Shown: positions 44,295 through 56,106, counted from the first letter of the stretch. The stretch: 64,000 bases of DNA from Taxawa tesnikishii (nom. ined.) (GCA_030247885.1 JAPDRO010000001.1:806001-870000), one strand, 5' to 3'. Notes: a model not told the origin generated them from the sequence alone. A program made the numbers and translations.

Positions 44295-45947
44295 GCTTCC
44301 TGTAATACCAAGTAAGGGTTGATGCTTCAGATGGTCAGGGTAAGATCAACATGAACCGTGGAATCGAGCCAGCCTTTGATTTCTGACGTGCAAGCTCCTT
44401 GGACGCCTTGTTGCTGTCAGCCGCGTGAGGTCGCCCATACCATACCAGGAATCTTCGGATGATCAGCTGCAGGGCGCCGTTCGCCGATTCGGACCCGGAT
44501 CGAGAGCGAGGAGTATTCTGGAGTCAAGCTGACACTCAAGTACCTCCGACGGAGGAATGCACTTGGGAGCCTTACAATCAGCTGCGGTGTTCGATCAAGG
44601 CCATCCATACCATGAGTTTGTCTTCCGTGGCTTTCGGTACACTGAAGATGCGGGATAGTTATAGGAAGCACGCATTGCAGATAGAAAAGTCCAGTTGTCA
44701 GCAAGGCTGAATATACCCTGCATTCACACCATTATTTCTCTTGACTATTGAAACAGTGTTCGCATGTATTCAAGACCTCGGACAAACGACCCAACCACGA
44801 CCCCGTCCCTCTCGAAACCCAAATTGGTGTGTCGTCGCCCTGGTGGGTGCACGATCGGTTGGGTCTGCTTTTTCTTCATGACTAATACAGACGCTGACCG
44901 GAGCTCTCTGTGCACATAGATCGCGATGCTTTCTAGTTAGTCAGTCAGGCCGAATGGGCTGGTGTCGGTGGGTTGGCTGATGCACTGAAGCACAGCGGGC
45001 GGGAGTCGTAGTCAGACGTCCAGACGGGTAACGTTGTGTGAGATGGCGCTGGGGTCGTTTCTGTCACGACGGTTCGGCTGGCCTTTCACTTCCTGGCCGG
45101 GGAAGCTGACGGAACCCGAGAAGCCGAGGGCTTTCCCAAGGCGTTCCCGAGGCGTTCCCGAGGCTTTCCAATAGTCTGGTGCGAAGACAGCGCGTGTTGG
45201 CCCTGACAGATGCACGAGTAGCGTGCGAAGGTTCCCTGCATCTGTATATACTTCTCACCGGACCGCACGGTTGCCGGTCGATCGTCCGCGCGATTGGCGC
45301 AGGAATTTATTACAGGACATGCCTCCGCGCATTGCGTGCGAGTCAAGCGCTGTTCGATGATATGGAATTGACACCACTAGCAAACCATGCCCGCAAGACA
45401 TCGATCGAGACGTCAACGGAACAACACCAGTGCTATTTGACCAGCTAGCACGACTGCTCTTGGCTGCACGTAGGACTGCTCATCTTGGCAGTATCGACGT
45501 CTCGGTAGAGAACACAACAGCAGTATCGCCATCGTCTCGCATCAAGCAGCTATTCTCTCCTCAACCCACGTGCCAGCATGGAGAAAGCCCTACTGTTATT
45601 CTATCGGGGCGTATCTCCAGGCCTTGTTCTGCAGACGCCAAGTCCATCTACTGGATCTTCCGTCGAAACGTAGCACCAACCTTCAGCTAAACTTCGCTTT
45701 CTGGTGAGACCTAAACCAGTGGCTTGTGCCACAAGTCGTCTCAGCCTCAAATCCTGCTCGCTTCTGCAGGGGTGCTTACTTGCATGTGCTCAGGGCCCAC
45801 CTACTGCCTCGGAGGGTTCCCTACTTTCGCCCATCCTTGAGTCGCCATCGCAGAGAGACAAAACCCTCCCATCTGCTCAGACTGACGACGCCGCCGCCGC
45901 CGCCGCCGCCGCTCTTTGGCAGGTGTTTCCTTGGCCCTCAATCCACC
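44295..45947. other. Gene-poor region; 5' flank of the Pth11-like gene
   Basis: No supported gene. An 11-bp direct repeat (AGGCGTTCCCG type, about three copies) lies at 45136-45170. A (GCC)n tract lies just upstream of the next start codon. Confidence 0.45.
45888..45912. repeat. (GCC)n microsatellite in a 5' leader
   Basis: Eight consecutive GCC units beginning after GACGAC, about 35-60 bp upstream of the Pth11-like start codon. Confidence 0.85.
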
Positions 45948-47283
45948 ATGACTTCGTCCCAGTCCCGGTCCCAATCGCAGCCCTCGCTCGAGGACTTGCA
46001 GTCCAACACTATGATTGCCGTATCGGCAGTCTTTCTTACCTTCGCCTCGATCGCAGTCGCACTTCGTGTCTACGTCAGGGCGGTTATGATCCGCTCCTTT
46101 GGCTGGGATGACCGCCTCATGTTGCTAACTCTGGTATATACCCCATCTTTTGGCTCTGTTCGCGGTCGTTGCTGATTCATGTTAGGCGCTCTTCGCTGCC
46201 TGTTGTGCCTTTCTGATCCAAACAGCAGTGACCGAGATCACCGAAGGAGTCTCTGACTCTGGCGTCGTTGGCACTATCTCTATAGTAAGAAGCACTTTTG
46301 CAATCCTCCAAGAAGCCTTACTGACGATGGCTTAGTATCTGATTGCAATCTTCGGACTGTACATTCTGACGGCAATTGTTTTCAAGATCTCGCTAGCCAT
46401 CTTCTTCCTACGCATCGTCAACCAGCGCTGGCAACGCCATGTTATTCAGGCCACTGTTGGCATCTACACTCTGTTCTCAGTCTCTTGGCTCTTTATTGCC
46501 GTGTTCCAATGCGGCAACCCTGCACTCTACTTCCGGAATAATCTGCTGGGTAAATGCCTTCCCTTCCAGACCGTTCTCCGACCCCTCAACTACATCCATG
46601 GGGTGCTCAACGCCATCACTGACTGGTATGTCTTCTACTCTCCTATCGCTGCAGAATCCTCCCGTATCGCTCTCTAATAATTGTACGTCAGGATCTTCGC
46701 TATAGTCCCAGTCTTCGTCATCCATTCTTCACAAATGACTCGTCAAGCCAAATTCAGCGTCTATACACTTCTCGTGCTAGGTGTGCTTGGAAGTCTCTGC
46801 TCGCTCATCCGTTTGGCCTACATCGACCTGCTGGGTGTCGGGATCGACAAGCTGCTCCTCAAGGCCCCTCCATACGGCATAACATCCGTGGTTGAACTCG
46901 GCTGCGGTATTACCGCTGCTTCTATGGCCACTCTCCGTCCACTCTTCAGTTCCTTCCTCGACAAGGCACGCAGCGGTCTTTCCAGCACCAATGGCAGGAG
47001 ATGGACCCCTAAGTTACCACATACTGGCGCCTCGCACCAGTTCCAAGTGCAGTCATCGGCTTCGGGGAACAAGGGTATCTTCGCAAACCTTGCCGACAAG
47101 GAGAAGGATCTTGGTGTCGTTACGGTGACGACCGAGCTGGAAGTGACCTCGAACAAACCGGCGTCGGAAGATACGCTCGAGCTCAGTCCACTGCCGCCCT
47201 CCATCCCTAATCAGTACAGGGGCCCGAGAGGACCGACCAGAGGCAGCCAGTCGAGTACAGATTCTCTGCTTGACGTAGTATGA
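45948..47283 (+). CDS. Pth11-like seven-transmembrane receptor (fungal rhodopsin-domain family)
   Basis: Integral membrane protein of the large Pezizomycotina family that includes the PTH11 surface-sensing receptor; no CFEM domain. Four exons: 45948-46133, 46186-46284, 46336-46625, 46692-47283. Introns are GT-AG (52, 51 and 66 bp); 388 aa. Conserved family marks: SFGWDD after the first two helices (VALRVYVRAVMIRSFGWDD), helices around LIAIFGLYILTAIVFKISLA, FFLRI with RWQR, VFQCGNP...GKCLP (extracellular Cys pair), NYIHGVLNAITDW, and the last helix region ending in ASMATLRPLF. The C-terminal tail is cytosolic, Ser/Thr-rich and contains a STNGRRW segment. The ligand is unknown. No frame break. 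Confidence 0.88.
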
Positions 47284-48444
47284 GGGGGGTTTTTTTCCTT
47301 TAGTGCGGTAGAGAGTGATATATAGCCGGAGCCTCATCCCAAGCGCCTTTGTTTTGTCGTTCAAAGCAACAACCGGGCAATTCCAAACAGACGCGTTCCA
47401 AACATGGCCACATACTGCAAGCAGATCGACTCTTCAACGAAAGAGCAGGGGAACTGCACTGGAGCACACCAAGGAAGTGGCATTCTGGCCACGCGTTTGC
47501 ATCTGCTGATGTTTCGGCCTTGTTGCCCTGGTGCAAGAGTAACGACCGATCAATCCTTGAGGATCGCTACCAGAAAGGCCAGCCCGGCGGGCAATCGATT
47601 CCCTTAGCACCCCCAGGAGATTGGGGAAGTCGAGGAGCGGAATGAACGTTGTAAATGACGTTTGAAGGATCGAAGGGGAAGATCGGAGACGCGGCGAAGA
47701 GCCAGACAAAGCTTTGTTGGGATTTTTTTGTAACAACTCGCGTACTAATACGACCAAAGCCGGCCGTACGTAGTCAGCTAGAGGGCAGGTTCCGTATGCA
47801 TTTGTAGCATTGGTTGAAAGAAGGTCACGTTTGTCAATCCTGCTCGTTTTTCCTTCATGTGCCGCAAGCAACGATATAATACCCTACAAGCCTTGAGCCG
47901 TCGTGACTCTCAGCCGGCTCCCGTCGTTGTTCTGGTAGCACACAACGCTGCCTCTTTCCTCATCCGACGCGAGATGCGCGCATATCGCCGCCATCCAGGC
48001 ACTGAATGCTCCTGTGCCAATGCTAAACTAGCGACATTCTTGATGTCTTCTGTCTCATTTTCCTTCCTCCCGTGTCTTGGACAGTTCAGTCGCTCAGTCG
48101 CTCAGTCCCTCCCGACCGGATACGCGTCCGGCATCATAAGAACCGTACTCCGGCGACATGTGACTGAAATTCCGTTCCTGTGACCACCACGTCCCGTGGG
48201 AGCAGCACCGTCAGCTTGTGCCACTGAGACACTTTATGCGGGAGCCAGCCTAGAAAATTTGCTGTCCTCCTGCACTAACGCCTGGCTAAATCAGAAAGAT
48301 GTGGAGGTCGAATAACCTAGAGTGGTGACACGTTGGGTCCGGATGCTGGGCAATGGGTGGTGTGTGGAATGTCGAGCAGAGAGTAGTGTTGCAAGGCTGG
48401 GGGTTGGCGAGTGGTGATCGCTGACTCCTTTGCGTTGACCTGGT
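47284..48444. other. Convergent intergenic region
   Basis: 3' flanks of the Pth11-like and HPP genes. A short CAGTCGCTCAGTCGCTCAGTC repeat lies near 48088-48108. No gene was seen. Confidence 0.4.
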
Positions 48445-49486
48445 TCAAGGTGCAGACGGTCTTTCATCCCCCGCCCAGTTCTCTTTGAGGCGGGACTGCA
48501 GATTAGAAAGAATCCGAAGCTCATCGGTGTCCAGGTCAAGCGTGTCTGGTACGAAGAGATGGTCCGGGCCGACAACAATCGATCCGAGGTCTTTCTGTAG
48601 GCCTGGCGTGAACGAGGACACACGCAGTGTTTGCTCACTTAGGGTGCACGTTAGCTCAAGCACCAACTGATGATCCTGCGGAAGCTCTGCTTACCTGCCG
48701 CTCGAAGGTACTTTGCCAAGGCCATCCGCGTTTTCTCCAGGAACTTTCTCAATATCCACCTCTTTGGTCTTGCGCAGATCTTGTGCGGTCCACCAGTAGA
48801 GAGGGTATTGCCTTTGAATGTTGTTGATGAGGAGTGCGACGGCGAGCATGACGATGGAGCCCAGGATCACCAGGGGAACAAACATCCAGCCCAGAACGAC
48901 GATGTCGGCATTGGTAGCTGCCAATAGGGCAGTGGCACCTCCAGGGGGTGGACAGTGTTGGTCACCGACATGACCAACGATGCTGTCGCACAGCATACGG
49001 CGCCCGCTACCCATTGGATGTTCTCAAAGTCCGAGTTGTGCATGAAAGCTTTTGTGATAGCTACGCCAACGATGGAGGAGAGAGTCTGGCCAAGAATGGC
49101 GTTTCGCGGCTGTGCGAGCGGCGTGTGGATAGCGTTGTAGTCAAGAATAGCACTCGCGCCCTGCGTGTAGCCGTTAGATATGTTCCAGAGCGGATGTCTT
49201 GCGAAGCACTCACCAAACTTGCGATGACGATGGGTGGATTGTAATTTTGGATAACAGGGCTGTAGCGGACAATAGCCTCGATCACCAGAAGTCCACACAG
49301 AGCACCGACAAAGGACCAGAACCAGGCGTATACTGCAGGCACGTCCGGGCGCTTCTCCTTGCGATAACCGAGGAATCGTGAGATGGGGGTAGGAAGGCGT
49401 TCAATGGGCACATGCGGGAGATATGGGTTGAGGTAGTCGTCAATGTGGAAGTTCATTCTGGAGGACTGTGTCTTGTTGATCGCCAT
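48445..49486 (-). CDS. HPP-family integral membrane protein, one frame break
   Basis: Multi-pass membrane protein of the HPP family, named for a conserved His-Pro-Pro motif; plant and cyanobacterial members are chloroplast or inner-membrane nitrite transporters. Three exons: 49486-49214, 49160-48695, 48637-48445 (introns 53 and 57 bp); about 310 aa. Helices: FWSFVGALCGLLVIEAIV, PPIVIASLGASAILDYN, GQTLSSIVGVAITKAF, WVAGAVCCATASLVMSVTN, VVLGWMFVPLVILGSIVML. The signature HPPGGATALLAATN is split by a frame shift at the G5 run 48944-48948 (C5 in the coding sense); one more C restores HPPGGAT. The start at 49484-49486 gives MAINKTQSS; an in-frame ATG ten bases of protein downstream (MNFHIDDYL) is an alternative. 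Substrate in fungi is not established. Confidence 0.87.
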
Positions 49487-51094
49487 GGCTACGGGTCGAG
49501 CACCGAGAGCCAGGCGCAAGGTAGCGGGAGCAAAGTCAGGGCGCCGGGGAAGGATTGGTTGACGAGGGACGAGGAGAGGGGAACAGCGAAAAATGGGAAA
49601 TAGACAGGAATGCGGTCACGCTGAATGACATATACATGGAAGGCTTGTCCGAAACTTCCAAGTACGGTTATAGGTGCGCCAGGTCAGGGAGGGGTCGTTG
49701 CAAAGTTTTAGGTAATAGCGAAGCGGTCCTCACCTCACCTCACCTCATCTCACCTCAGGACGATGAGAGCCCATGCGAGGCGCGACTTTGCTTTGATCCC
49801 GGAGCACGTGCCCTGTATGCGTCTGCGGTGAACAAAGCCCTGCTCGCTCTCCTTGACCGTCTCTCTTTCCTTTCTCAGCCGCATCGCGCTGGCAGCTATC
49901 GCAGACGCTGTATCTCCACAGACAAGCAGCATCATTGTCACAGCAGTGGCGAGGCCGAAACGCGAAATGCTTTACAGTGCCAGCAGTATGACGATGAAGG
50001 CACATGGCCAGTGTCGCCCATGCGGAGAAAACTCGTTTTATAACGTAATAGCCGCGCACGATGGTGTCAGGCCGGAGAGCCGCGTCCGAGGCCGTAATCG
50101 GGAACGACGAGCGCATAATAAACCCGCGATTTGAAGAAAGAGGACGATTCCGAGCAGTCTGTAACGTATGGACGAGTTGTATACTCGAAAAACCGAAGAA
50201 GAAAGACAGCACACTGGCGACGAGGTGATGTTGATAAGACCAACACGCCAAGTGGAACCGCACGGGCTCGGATCCTGTCTTCCGAGGGATCTGGGGTGCA
50301 TTTACTGATAAGGATTCTAGGGCCGAGTCCACATTGTACACGCCTGAGGGAGGGAACTGCGTACAGATCAGCCTTCTCGTAACGGCTTTCGGCCTCAAAG
50401 TCAAGCATTCTTCATGTTGCCGAGCACTTCTGGACCTCTTTTCCCCCGGAGACCTAGGCCGGTTATGCCACTGCTTACGCCCTTTTGTTGACCGGTCTTC
50501 AACAGCCACATTATGATTTGGTTCCTTGTTTAAAGCGATGCCGTGAGGCTTGCATGTGGAAACGTTCTCGACGAACATTGGCTCGAATGTTAGAGACGTG
50601 CGTCCCTACTAGAACAAAAGAGACCCAAGCCAGTGGGTATCCGACGGTCTCTGCACGACCACACAAAGGCAACATCTCTGCCCTTACGACTCCAGCAGCC
50701 TGTTGTATGTACTCACTCACCCAACCGCGGCCAGCACCAGACGTGGTCTTGCCTGAGGCATCTAGCCGTCGTCAACATGGAAAACTGCCAGTGTTGTGCA
50801 GAAGACGGTACCGAATGTCCCAGCTACCTTGGCGACGGGACAGTCGATATGTGGGTAGACTTGTCGCGCATGTGATGGGATTGGGAATTGTTCGGACAGT
50901 GACTCGGACTGAGCAAATTTGAATGTGTTGACGGATAACGGACTTTCGTGACCGGCCTTCACCCAAAATCCCTACCAGGCTAGAAGCTACAGTTCGCATA
51001 ACAGAACATGTTACGCCATCCCCAAACGCCTCGCTTGATGCATATATGACCTATCTCGATCCGTTCGTGCCCGTGGCCCACGCATGCCGTGACC
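49487..51094. other. Intergenic region with a CCTCA repeat
   Basis: HPP 5' flank and RFC3 3' flank. The minus strand has a 277-codon frame (49745-50578) without features. Nothing recognised apart from the pentamer repeat at 49729-49757. Confidence 0.45.
49729..49757. repeat. (CCTCA)n pentamer repeat
   Basis: About six CCTCA/TCTCA units in tandem, about 240 bp upstream of the HPP gene. Confidence 0.85.
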
Positions 51095-52418
51095 TCATTT
51101 CCTCCCATTTTCCATTAACTCGCATCCATTCCTCACCACTCCCACAAGTCCTCCCGTTTGCACGTTCTCGCTGCCGCCACCACTCAGCCTATGCTCTATC
51201 TCCGCCAGCCCTTCCAGCCACATCACCCTGGTCTGTGCCGGAACGTCCAACGTTGTCAGTTCCTCGCCCAGTGCTGTGAGGATGTCTGCTAATGCTAGAC
51301 CCTTGTTTACTTTCAACGTGTTGATTGTCGTGAGACAGCTCGTGACGTCCGGATTCGAAAGTAGTGTATCTCTGATTGTGGCAATGTCTGCGGGATGTGG
51401 TGCCGCGATGCAGTCGAAGATGGTCTCTTGTGTGATCAGATCCCGCTCAATCTTGCCCTCTGGTGGTCTTTGCCCGGGAACATGTAGTGGCGTGGAGGAG
51501 GCGTGACATGCTTGAAGTACATTCAGCGCCCGTCTCATGTCGCCCTTGGACAACCCAACAAGCGAGTCTACAGCGTCAGGAGCGATATTGACTTCTTCCT
51601 TCTCCACCACCAGATCGACCAGTCGGCGAATGTCTGCGTCTTTCAATGGCGAGAAGCGGAAGCGGGTACAGCGCGACAGGAGTGCGGGAGAGAGCTTGTG
51701 GGTGTAATTTGCAATGATGCAGAACCGAGTGTTGGCCGTGTATTTTTCCATAATCCTGCGAAGGGCCATCTGCGCAGTAGACGTCATGGCGTCGGCTTCA
51801 TCAAGTATGATGAGCTTGAAAGTCGCGAGACTGCCGCCTACGCCGTCTGTGGATGTACCGTTTGCGCCGTCTTTCGCGGGAAAAGAGGAGAAAATTTGCT
51901 TCGTGCTTGAAAAAGTCTTGATCTGTTCGCGGACGACATCTATACCACGGTCGTCGGATGCGTTGAGCTCGAGAACCATCTGTCGCATGTTCCTGTTGCC
52001 GTAAATGCGTCGAGCTAAGGCAAGGACAGTCGAAGTCTTGCCGGTACCAGGTGGGCCATAGAGAAGCAAATGAGGTAATCTCTGTCATACTTTTAGCAAC
52101 AGTAGCTTGAGTGCAAGCAGGCGCACACATACGTTCGCTTCGATGAACTTGTTGATGGTAGCGAGGATGTCTTGATGACCGGACACATCGTCTAGGGTGT
52201 TTGGTCGATACTTCTCCACCCTGTATGTTCTGTCAGCGCATGAGCACATGCGAGGTGCAACACAATTGCACGTCTCACCATGGCAAAGAGTCTTCTGCCT
52301 CAACAGGCAAGTTGGCCGCGCTTCTCTTGCCCTTATTGGCGCTGCTGGAGGAAAAGTTGATGGCTGACTGCACGGCGGGCGCGTCAACGTCCATCTCGTC
52401 ATCTTCGAAGTCTGACAT
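51095..52418 (-). CDS. RFC3: Replication factor C subunit 3 (clamp loader small subunit)
   Basis: AAA+ ATPase subunit of the RFC complex that loads PCNA onto primed DNA; also part of the checkpoint clamp loaders. Exons: 52418-52279, 52220-52133, 52081-51095 (introns 58 and 51 bp); 404 aa. The N-terminus is acidic (MSDFEDDEMDVDAPAVQ). RFC boxes follow in order: VEKYRPNTLDDVSGHQD, Walker A GPPGTGKTS, LELNASDDRGIDVVREQI, Walker B KLIILDEADAM, and the arginine-finger motif LSRCTRFRF. GDMRRALNVLQ (sensor 2) and a C-terminal collar domain complete it. It best matches fungal Rfc3 (human RFC5). No frame break. Divergent from TRM6, 339 bp between start codons. Confidence 0.95.
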
Positions 52419-52757
52419 GGTGAATTGGCCGGACGGTCGTGCTTGAAGAGGGTGCAACTCCTGTGGTATAGAGAGTGGACCGAAACAAAACTTCGCGGTG
52501 TTCGAACGCTGCTGTGTCACGAGTTCAGACGAACGACGCGACACGCGTAAATTGACAAGATGCCGCACCCCGCAAATTCAGCCCTACGAACAAGGATCAG
52601 GGATTCTGAAAGTAAAGTGACTTCATGTGAAATCGACTCGAACTTTTTGCGCCGTCCGAAGCTTTCGTTGTCAACATCCTCTTCGCTGTAACCCGTCACC
52701 GCCTTCGCAACAGGCACATGATGCGACAGTAAAGAAGCACACACCTCGGCCGTAATC
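52419..52757. promoter_or_regulatory. Shared divergent promoter region RFC3 / TRM6
   Basis: A 339-bp gap between opposite start codons must carry both promoters and leaders. No TATA box is evident. Assigned by position. Confidence 0.5.
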
Positions 52758-54522
52758 ATGCACTCCGCAGTTCTCCCCGGCACGCATGTTCTCCTCCGTC
52801 TTCCCTCGGGGCTTCTCAAGGTAGTCGAGGTCACTCCAAACACGTATGTGGACTAACCGTAGTGAGCACTCACGCAGCCGCTTGTCGACTCACTCACTAA
52901 CACCACCCAAGCATTGTCTCTATCGGCAAATTCGGTTCTTTCCCTACAAACCTCCTCATCGGTCGTCCGTATTACCTCACTTACGAGATTATCGAGTCGC
53001 AGAACGAGGGCCAGCCCGTAAAACTCCGTGTCGTGCCTCCCTCAGAACTGAACGCTGAAGTCCTCGCTGAGGATGCGTCGCCCTCCGAGTCTCGCGCAGA
53101 ACCGGCCGATGGGAGCGATGACGCATCCTTCGACATCGTCGCGGACGACGGCACGGTAATCTCGAAGAACAACCGTCTGACCGTTGACGACGCGTCGCGG
53201 CAAACCCTTACCATGGCCGAGATCGAAGAGTTGAAGAGAGCGGGGGCTGGTTCTGGCAAGGAAATCATTGAGAGGATCATGGCTTCACATACGAATCTAG
53301 ATGAGAAGACGGCTTTTTCGCTCGCCAAATACACGCTACGCAAGTCGAGGAAATATTTAAAGCGGTTCACGGTGTTACCGTTGGATGTGTCTACACTTGC
53401 TGAGTGGATGTTGACGGAGAAGGAGGCCAGTCGCATCATGGAGCTACGGGAAGAGTCAATAGGCTTGATCAACAGTTGGGCGAACGTGCACTATGGCGGT
53501 GCTGACGAGCCGCATGCCACAGAGGACGCCGTGGGCAAAGTTGGCGGCGGGAGATGGCTGGTTGTAGATGAGACAAGTGGTTTGGTCGTCGCAGCGCTTG
53601 CAGAACGCATGGGCATACTCTATCCCCATAGTGGAGGTGAAGAAGAGGAGGAAGAGGAGGAACCCAGGGACGCTCCGCACGGCGATGAGCAGGAAAATAC
53701 CAGCGCAACGACTGCACCAGCAACAGAAACCAGTGAGCCGGCAGCAGTTGGAGTCCAGCCAGGATCACCCGAATTGTACAGGAAGAAGTCGAACAAGAAC
53801 ACCGTCGAGCTCGCTTCAAACAACACTCTACACCTCCTGCACTCAAACGCACAGCCCAACATTTCGCTACTCAAATACTTCGGCTACGACACCAACAACC
53901 CCTCTCCCTCGCACCCACTCCATTCGCACCTCAAACCGCTCTCCTGGCTCCAACTCCTCGACCCCTCCTCCGATGCTACCTACGCCGAGCCCGAAGCGAT
54001 CTCTCCGTCGGTCCTCGACACCTGGAAGTCCGGGAAACGCGGCACGTACTACCGCAAACGGCGGCGGTGGGAGCGCTGCAAAAGCATCGTCGACGAAACC
54101 CGAGACGGTGGGTTCGATGGTCTCGTCGTCGCCTCGGCCATGGAACCGGCCACCATTCTGCAGCATCTGGTTCCGCTGCTGAGGGGAGTGGCCATGTCGT
54201 GGTCTACAGTCCGACCGTGGAGCCGCTGGTCGAGCTCATTGACGTGTACTCAAAGGATAGGAAGGCGGCTTATATAAGCCACTTGCAGAGAGGTGAGCAG
54301 CCGCCCGAAGAGGATTTCCCCGTCGATCCAAGACTGCTGCTGGGGTCGAGTGTGCAGACAGCTAGGACAAGGCAGTGGCAGGTGTTACCGGGGAGGACGC
54401 ATCCGCTCATGACTAGCAAGGGCGGTGCGGAGGGCTTCCTGTTTACTGCCAGGAAGGTATTGCCAGTCGAGGGGAGAGTAGAGGCGAGGGGCAAATTCGC
54501 GAAGAAGAGGAAGGTCGGCTGA
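52758..54522 (+). CDS. TRM6: tRNA (adenine-58-N1)-methyltransferase non-catalytic subunit TRM6
   Basis: Gcd10/Trm6, the tRNA-binding partner of Trm61 in m1A58 formation, needed for initiator tRNA-Met maturation. Exons 52758-52843 and 52912-54522 (68-bp intron, donor GTATGT); about 565 aa. The N-terminus has VLLRLPSGLLKVVEV and IGKFGSFPTNLLIGRPYYLT, then LTMAEIEELK, KYTLRKSRKYLKRFTVLPLD, an acidic Glu-rich insert at 53637-53668, WKSGKRGTYYRKRRRWERCK and the C-terminal HVVVYSPTVEPL. The frame breaks at the G4 run 54183-54186 (LVPLLRG / SGHVVVYS): one missing G. The protein is essential in yeast, so a consensus error is likely. The gene converges on CCL1, 115 bp between stop codons. Confidence 0.93.
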
Positions 54523-54637
54523 AAAGATCGTAAAGCGCCCGTTGTCTTAGGGTCTTGGTCGATCAGACTTCCGAGCATGATATTTCCCCCAATCCCGGTC
54601 AGAGGGGTTTTCTTCGATCCCGCCTTTGGTGTCCCCT

Positions 54638-55819
54638 TCATCCACCGTTCTCCGCCCTGCCCACCGGTAGCAAACTCGGCCCAAACAGGTCCTCGCCCTC
54701 CTTCACGCTCTTTTCCCTTTCAATCTTGATACGCTTGACCCTCGCCTCGTCCAGCTTTCCCTCTTCCTCTCCATTCCTCTTGGCTGCCATCATAGCGCCA
54801 ACCAGGTCTCTTGTACTCGGGTCTCTGCAAACATCCAGCTTTTTGTTCAACTCGTCCTGCTCCGCCTTCGACATGATCGATTCTTTCGTGAAGCCGCCCA
54901 GCATTTTCGCGCAAGCGTGAACGGTCGCCAGAATTCTTCCCCGCACGGGCGAATCCGGTGGGATTTTGCTGTCCAGGTAGAAGGTGGTGAGGATGGGATC
55001 GGCAAGGTGTAGCGCCGCAAGGTAGATCTGAGGAGGTGTGTAGAGGAAGTAGACGTCGGTGAGCAGAGCCGGCATATCAACTGTCAATCGCGCGGAGCCG
55101 TAAGCCGCAAGTACGCGATCCGTGGGACTCGATGCGCGTGTACCCGCGGGGAAGGGCAGGTCGGCCATGTCCTGCTGCAGCTGCTGGGGCGTTCTGCCGA
55201 CGAAGGGGAGAACAGCTGCCGTACCGGAGGCCATGTTCAGAAGTTCCATCAGCGCGCCCTTGAGCCCGCGATACGGTTGTCGTACGTCGAGCGTGAACCG
55301 TAGCGCTTGGATGATCTTGTATTCGGGTGCAAGGATCTGCTCCGGTGGGCTCTTCATCCTAAGTGCGTACTCGGAAAGCTCTAAGTGCGTGCCTTCGCTC
55401 TTGGACGCGAGCCAGAGCACGGATTTGTAGACCTCTTTGGGCGGGTAGGTGTGTACGGAGTTGGCGAGGTAGAAGCGCTTGAGGTACTGGATGGCCGTGG
55501 CCTGCGAGTGTAAGCGGGTGCGAAGTGAATACGAGACAGGACGCCGAACCTTGACATTTGCGGCGAATTTGAGGTGATCGCATGTCACAGAAAGTGTGCT
55601 GCAGTATCTTTGTACCAGCCTGACCTCCTCGTCCAAGGTCAGGAATTGGACGTTGGCCGCATCGGTACCGCTCTCTTCGGCCAAATGCTCCCTTGCTCTT
55701 GCTATAGCGGTGCCATGTGTGTCTCGACGCAGTGAGGCGAGCTTCTCGGGACTGAATGACCACAGTCTATATTGCGTAGAGGTCCGGTAGATGTCGTCCT
55801 CAGTGAGGTAGTGGGTCAT
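54638..55819 (-). CDS. CCL1: Cyclin CCL1 (TFIIH/CAK cyclin H)
   Basis: Cyclin partner of Kin28/CDK7 in TFIIH; activates phosphorylation of the RNA polymerase II CTD. Exons 55819-55550 and 55501-54638; 377 aa. The 48-bp intron 55502-55549 (donor GTTCGG, acceptor CGCAG) is a multiple of three and has no stop, so unspliced message would add 16 residues in frame. The N-terminus begins MTHYLTEDDIYRTSTQYRLW, characteristic of cyclin H, then SPEKLASLR. The first cyclin box has TAIQYLKRFYLANSVHTYPP with VYKSVLWLASKSEG; EQILAPEYKIIQALRFTLDV starts the second. The C-terminus is Lys/Arg-rich (RVKRIKIEREKSVKEGEDLF). No frame break. Confidence 0.93.
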   Translation of the reverse strand: MTHYLTEDDIYRTSTQYRLWSFSPEKLASLRRDTHGTAIARAREHLAEESGTDAANVQFLTLDEEVRLVQRYCSTLSVTCDHLKFAANVKVRRPVSYSLRTRLHSQATAIQYLKRFYLANSVHTYPPKEVYKSVLWLASKSEGTHLELSEYALRMKSPPEQILAPEYKIIQALRFTLDVRQPYRGLKGALMELLNMASGTAAVLPFVGRTPQQLQQDMADLPFPAGTRASSPTDRVLAAYGSARLTVDMPALLTDVYFLYTPPQIYLAALHLADPILTTFYLDSKIPPDSPVRGRILATVHACAKMLGGFTKESIMSKAEQDELNKKLDVCRDPSTRDLVGAMMAAKRNGEEEGKLDEARVKRIKIEREKSVKEGEDLFGPSLLPVGRAENGG

Positions 55820-55977
55820 GTTGGCGCCGGTGGGTGAGGGATGATGGCAGAGAGAGTTGAGGATAATTGTTTGGCAACGATATACACATATTATGCGAGT
55901 TGGCGACGGGTTAATTCCGCACCCCGACCCCCGACCCCCACGCCGAGGAGAGAATGATGCGGAGGTGGTGGAGGGTA

Positions 55978-56021
55978 GAGCAAAGAGCAAAGAGCAAAGA
56001 GCAAAGAGCAAAGAGCAAAGA
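55978..56021. repeat. (GAGCAAA)n heptamer repeat
   Basis: Six perfect tandem GAGCAAA units, about 160-200 bp upstream of the CCL1 start codon. Confidence 0.92.
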
Positions 56022-56042
56022 GTGCTCTTGCTGTTGCTTGTG

Positions 56043-56106
56043 GACTCTTGCACTCTTGCACTCTTGCACTCTTGCACTCTCTTGGACTCTTGGACGCTTG
56101 GACGCT
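56043..56106. repeat. (CTCTTGCA)n octamer repeat with derived units
   Basis: Four CTCTTGCA units followed by related CTCTTGGA and CGCTTGGA units. The period stays near 8-9 bases. Confidence 0.88.

Noticed and set aside
31000-45000. A biosynthetic or defence gene cluster in the gene-poor middle
   Set aside because: Only remnants, one transposon and unrelated hypothetical genes are present; no co-oriented set of enzymes.
49745-50578. 277-codon minus-strand ORF
   Set aside because: It overlaps the CCTCA repeat region, has no recognisable motif and looks like a chance open frame in GC-rich DNA.
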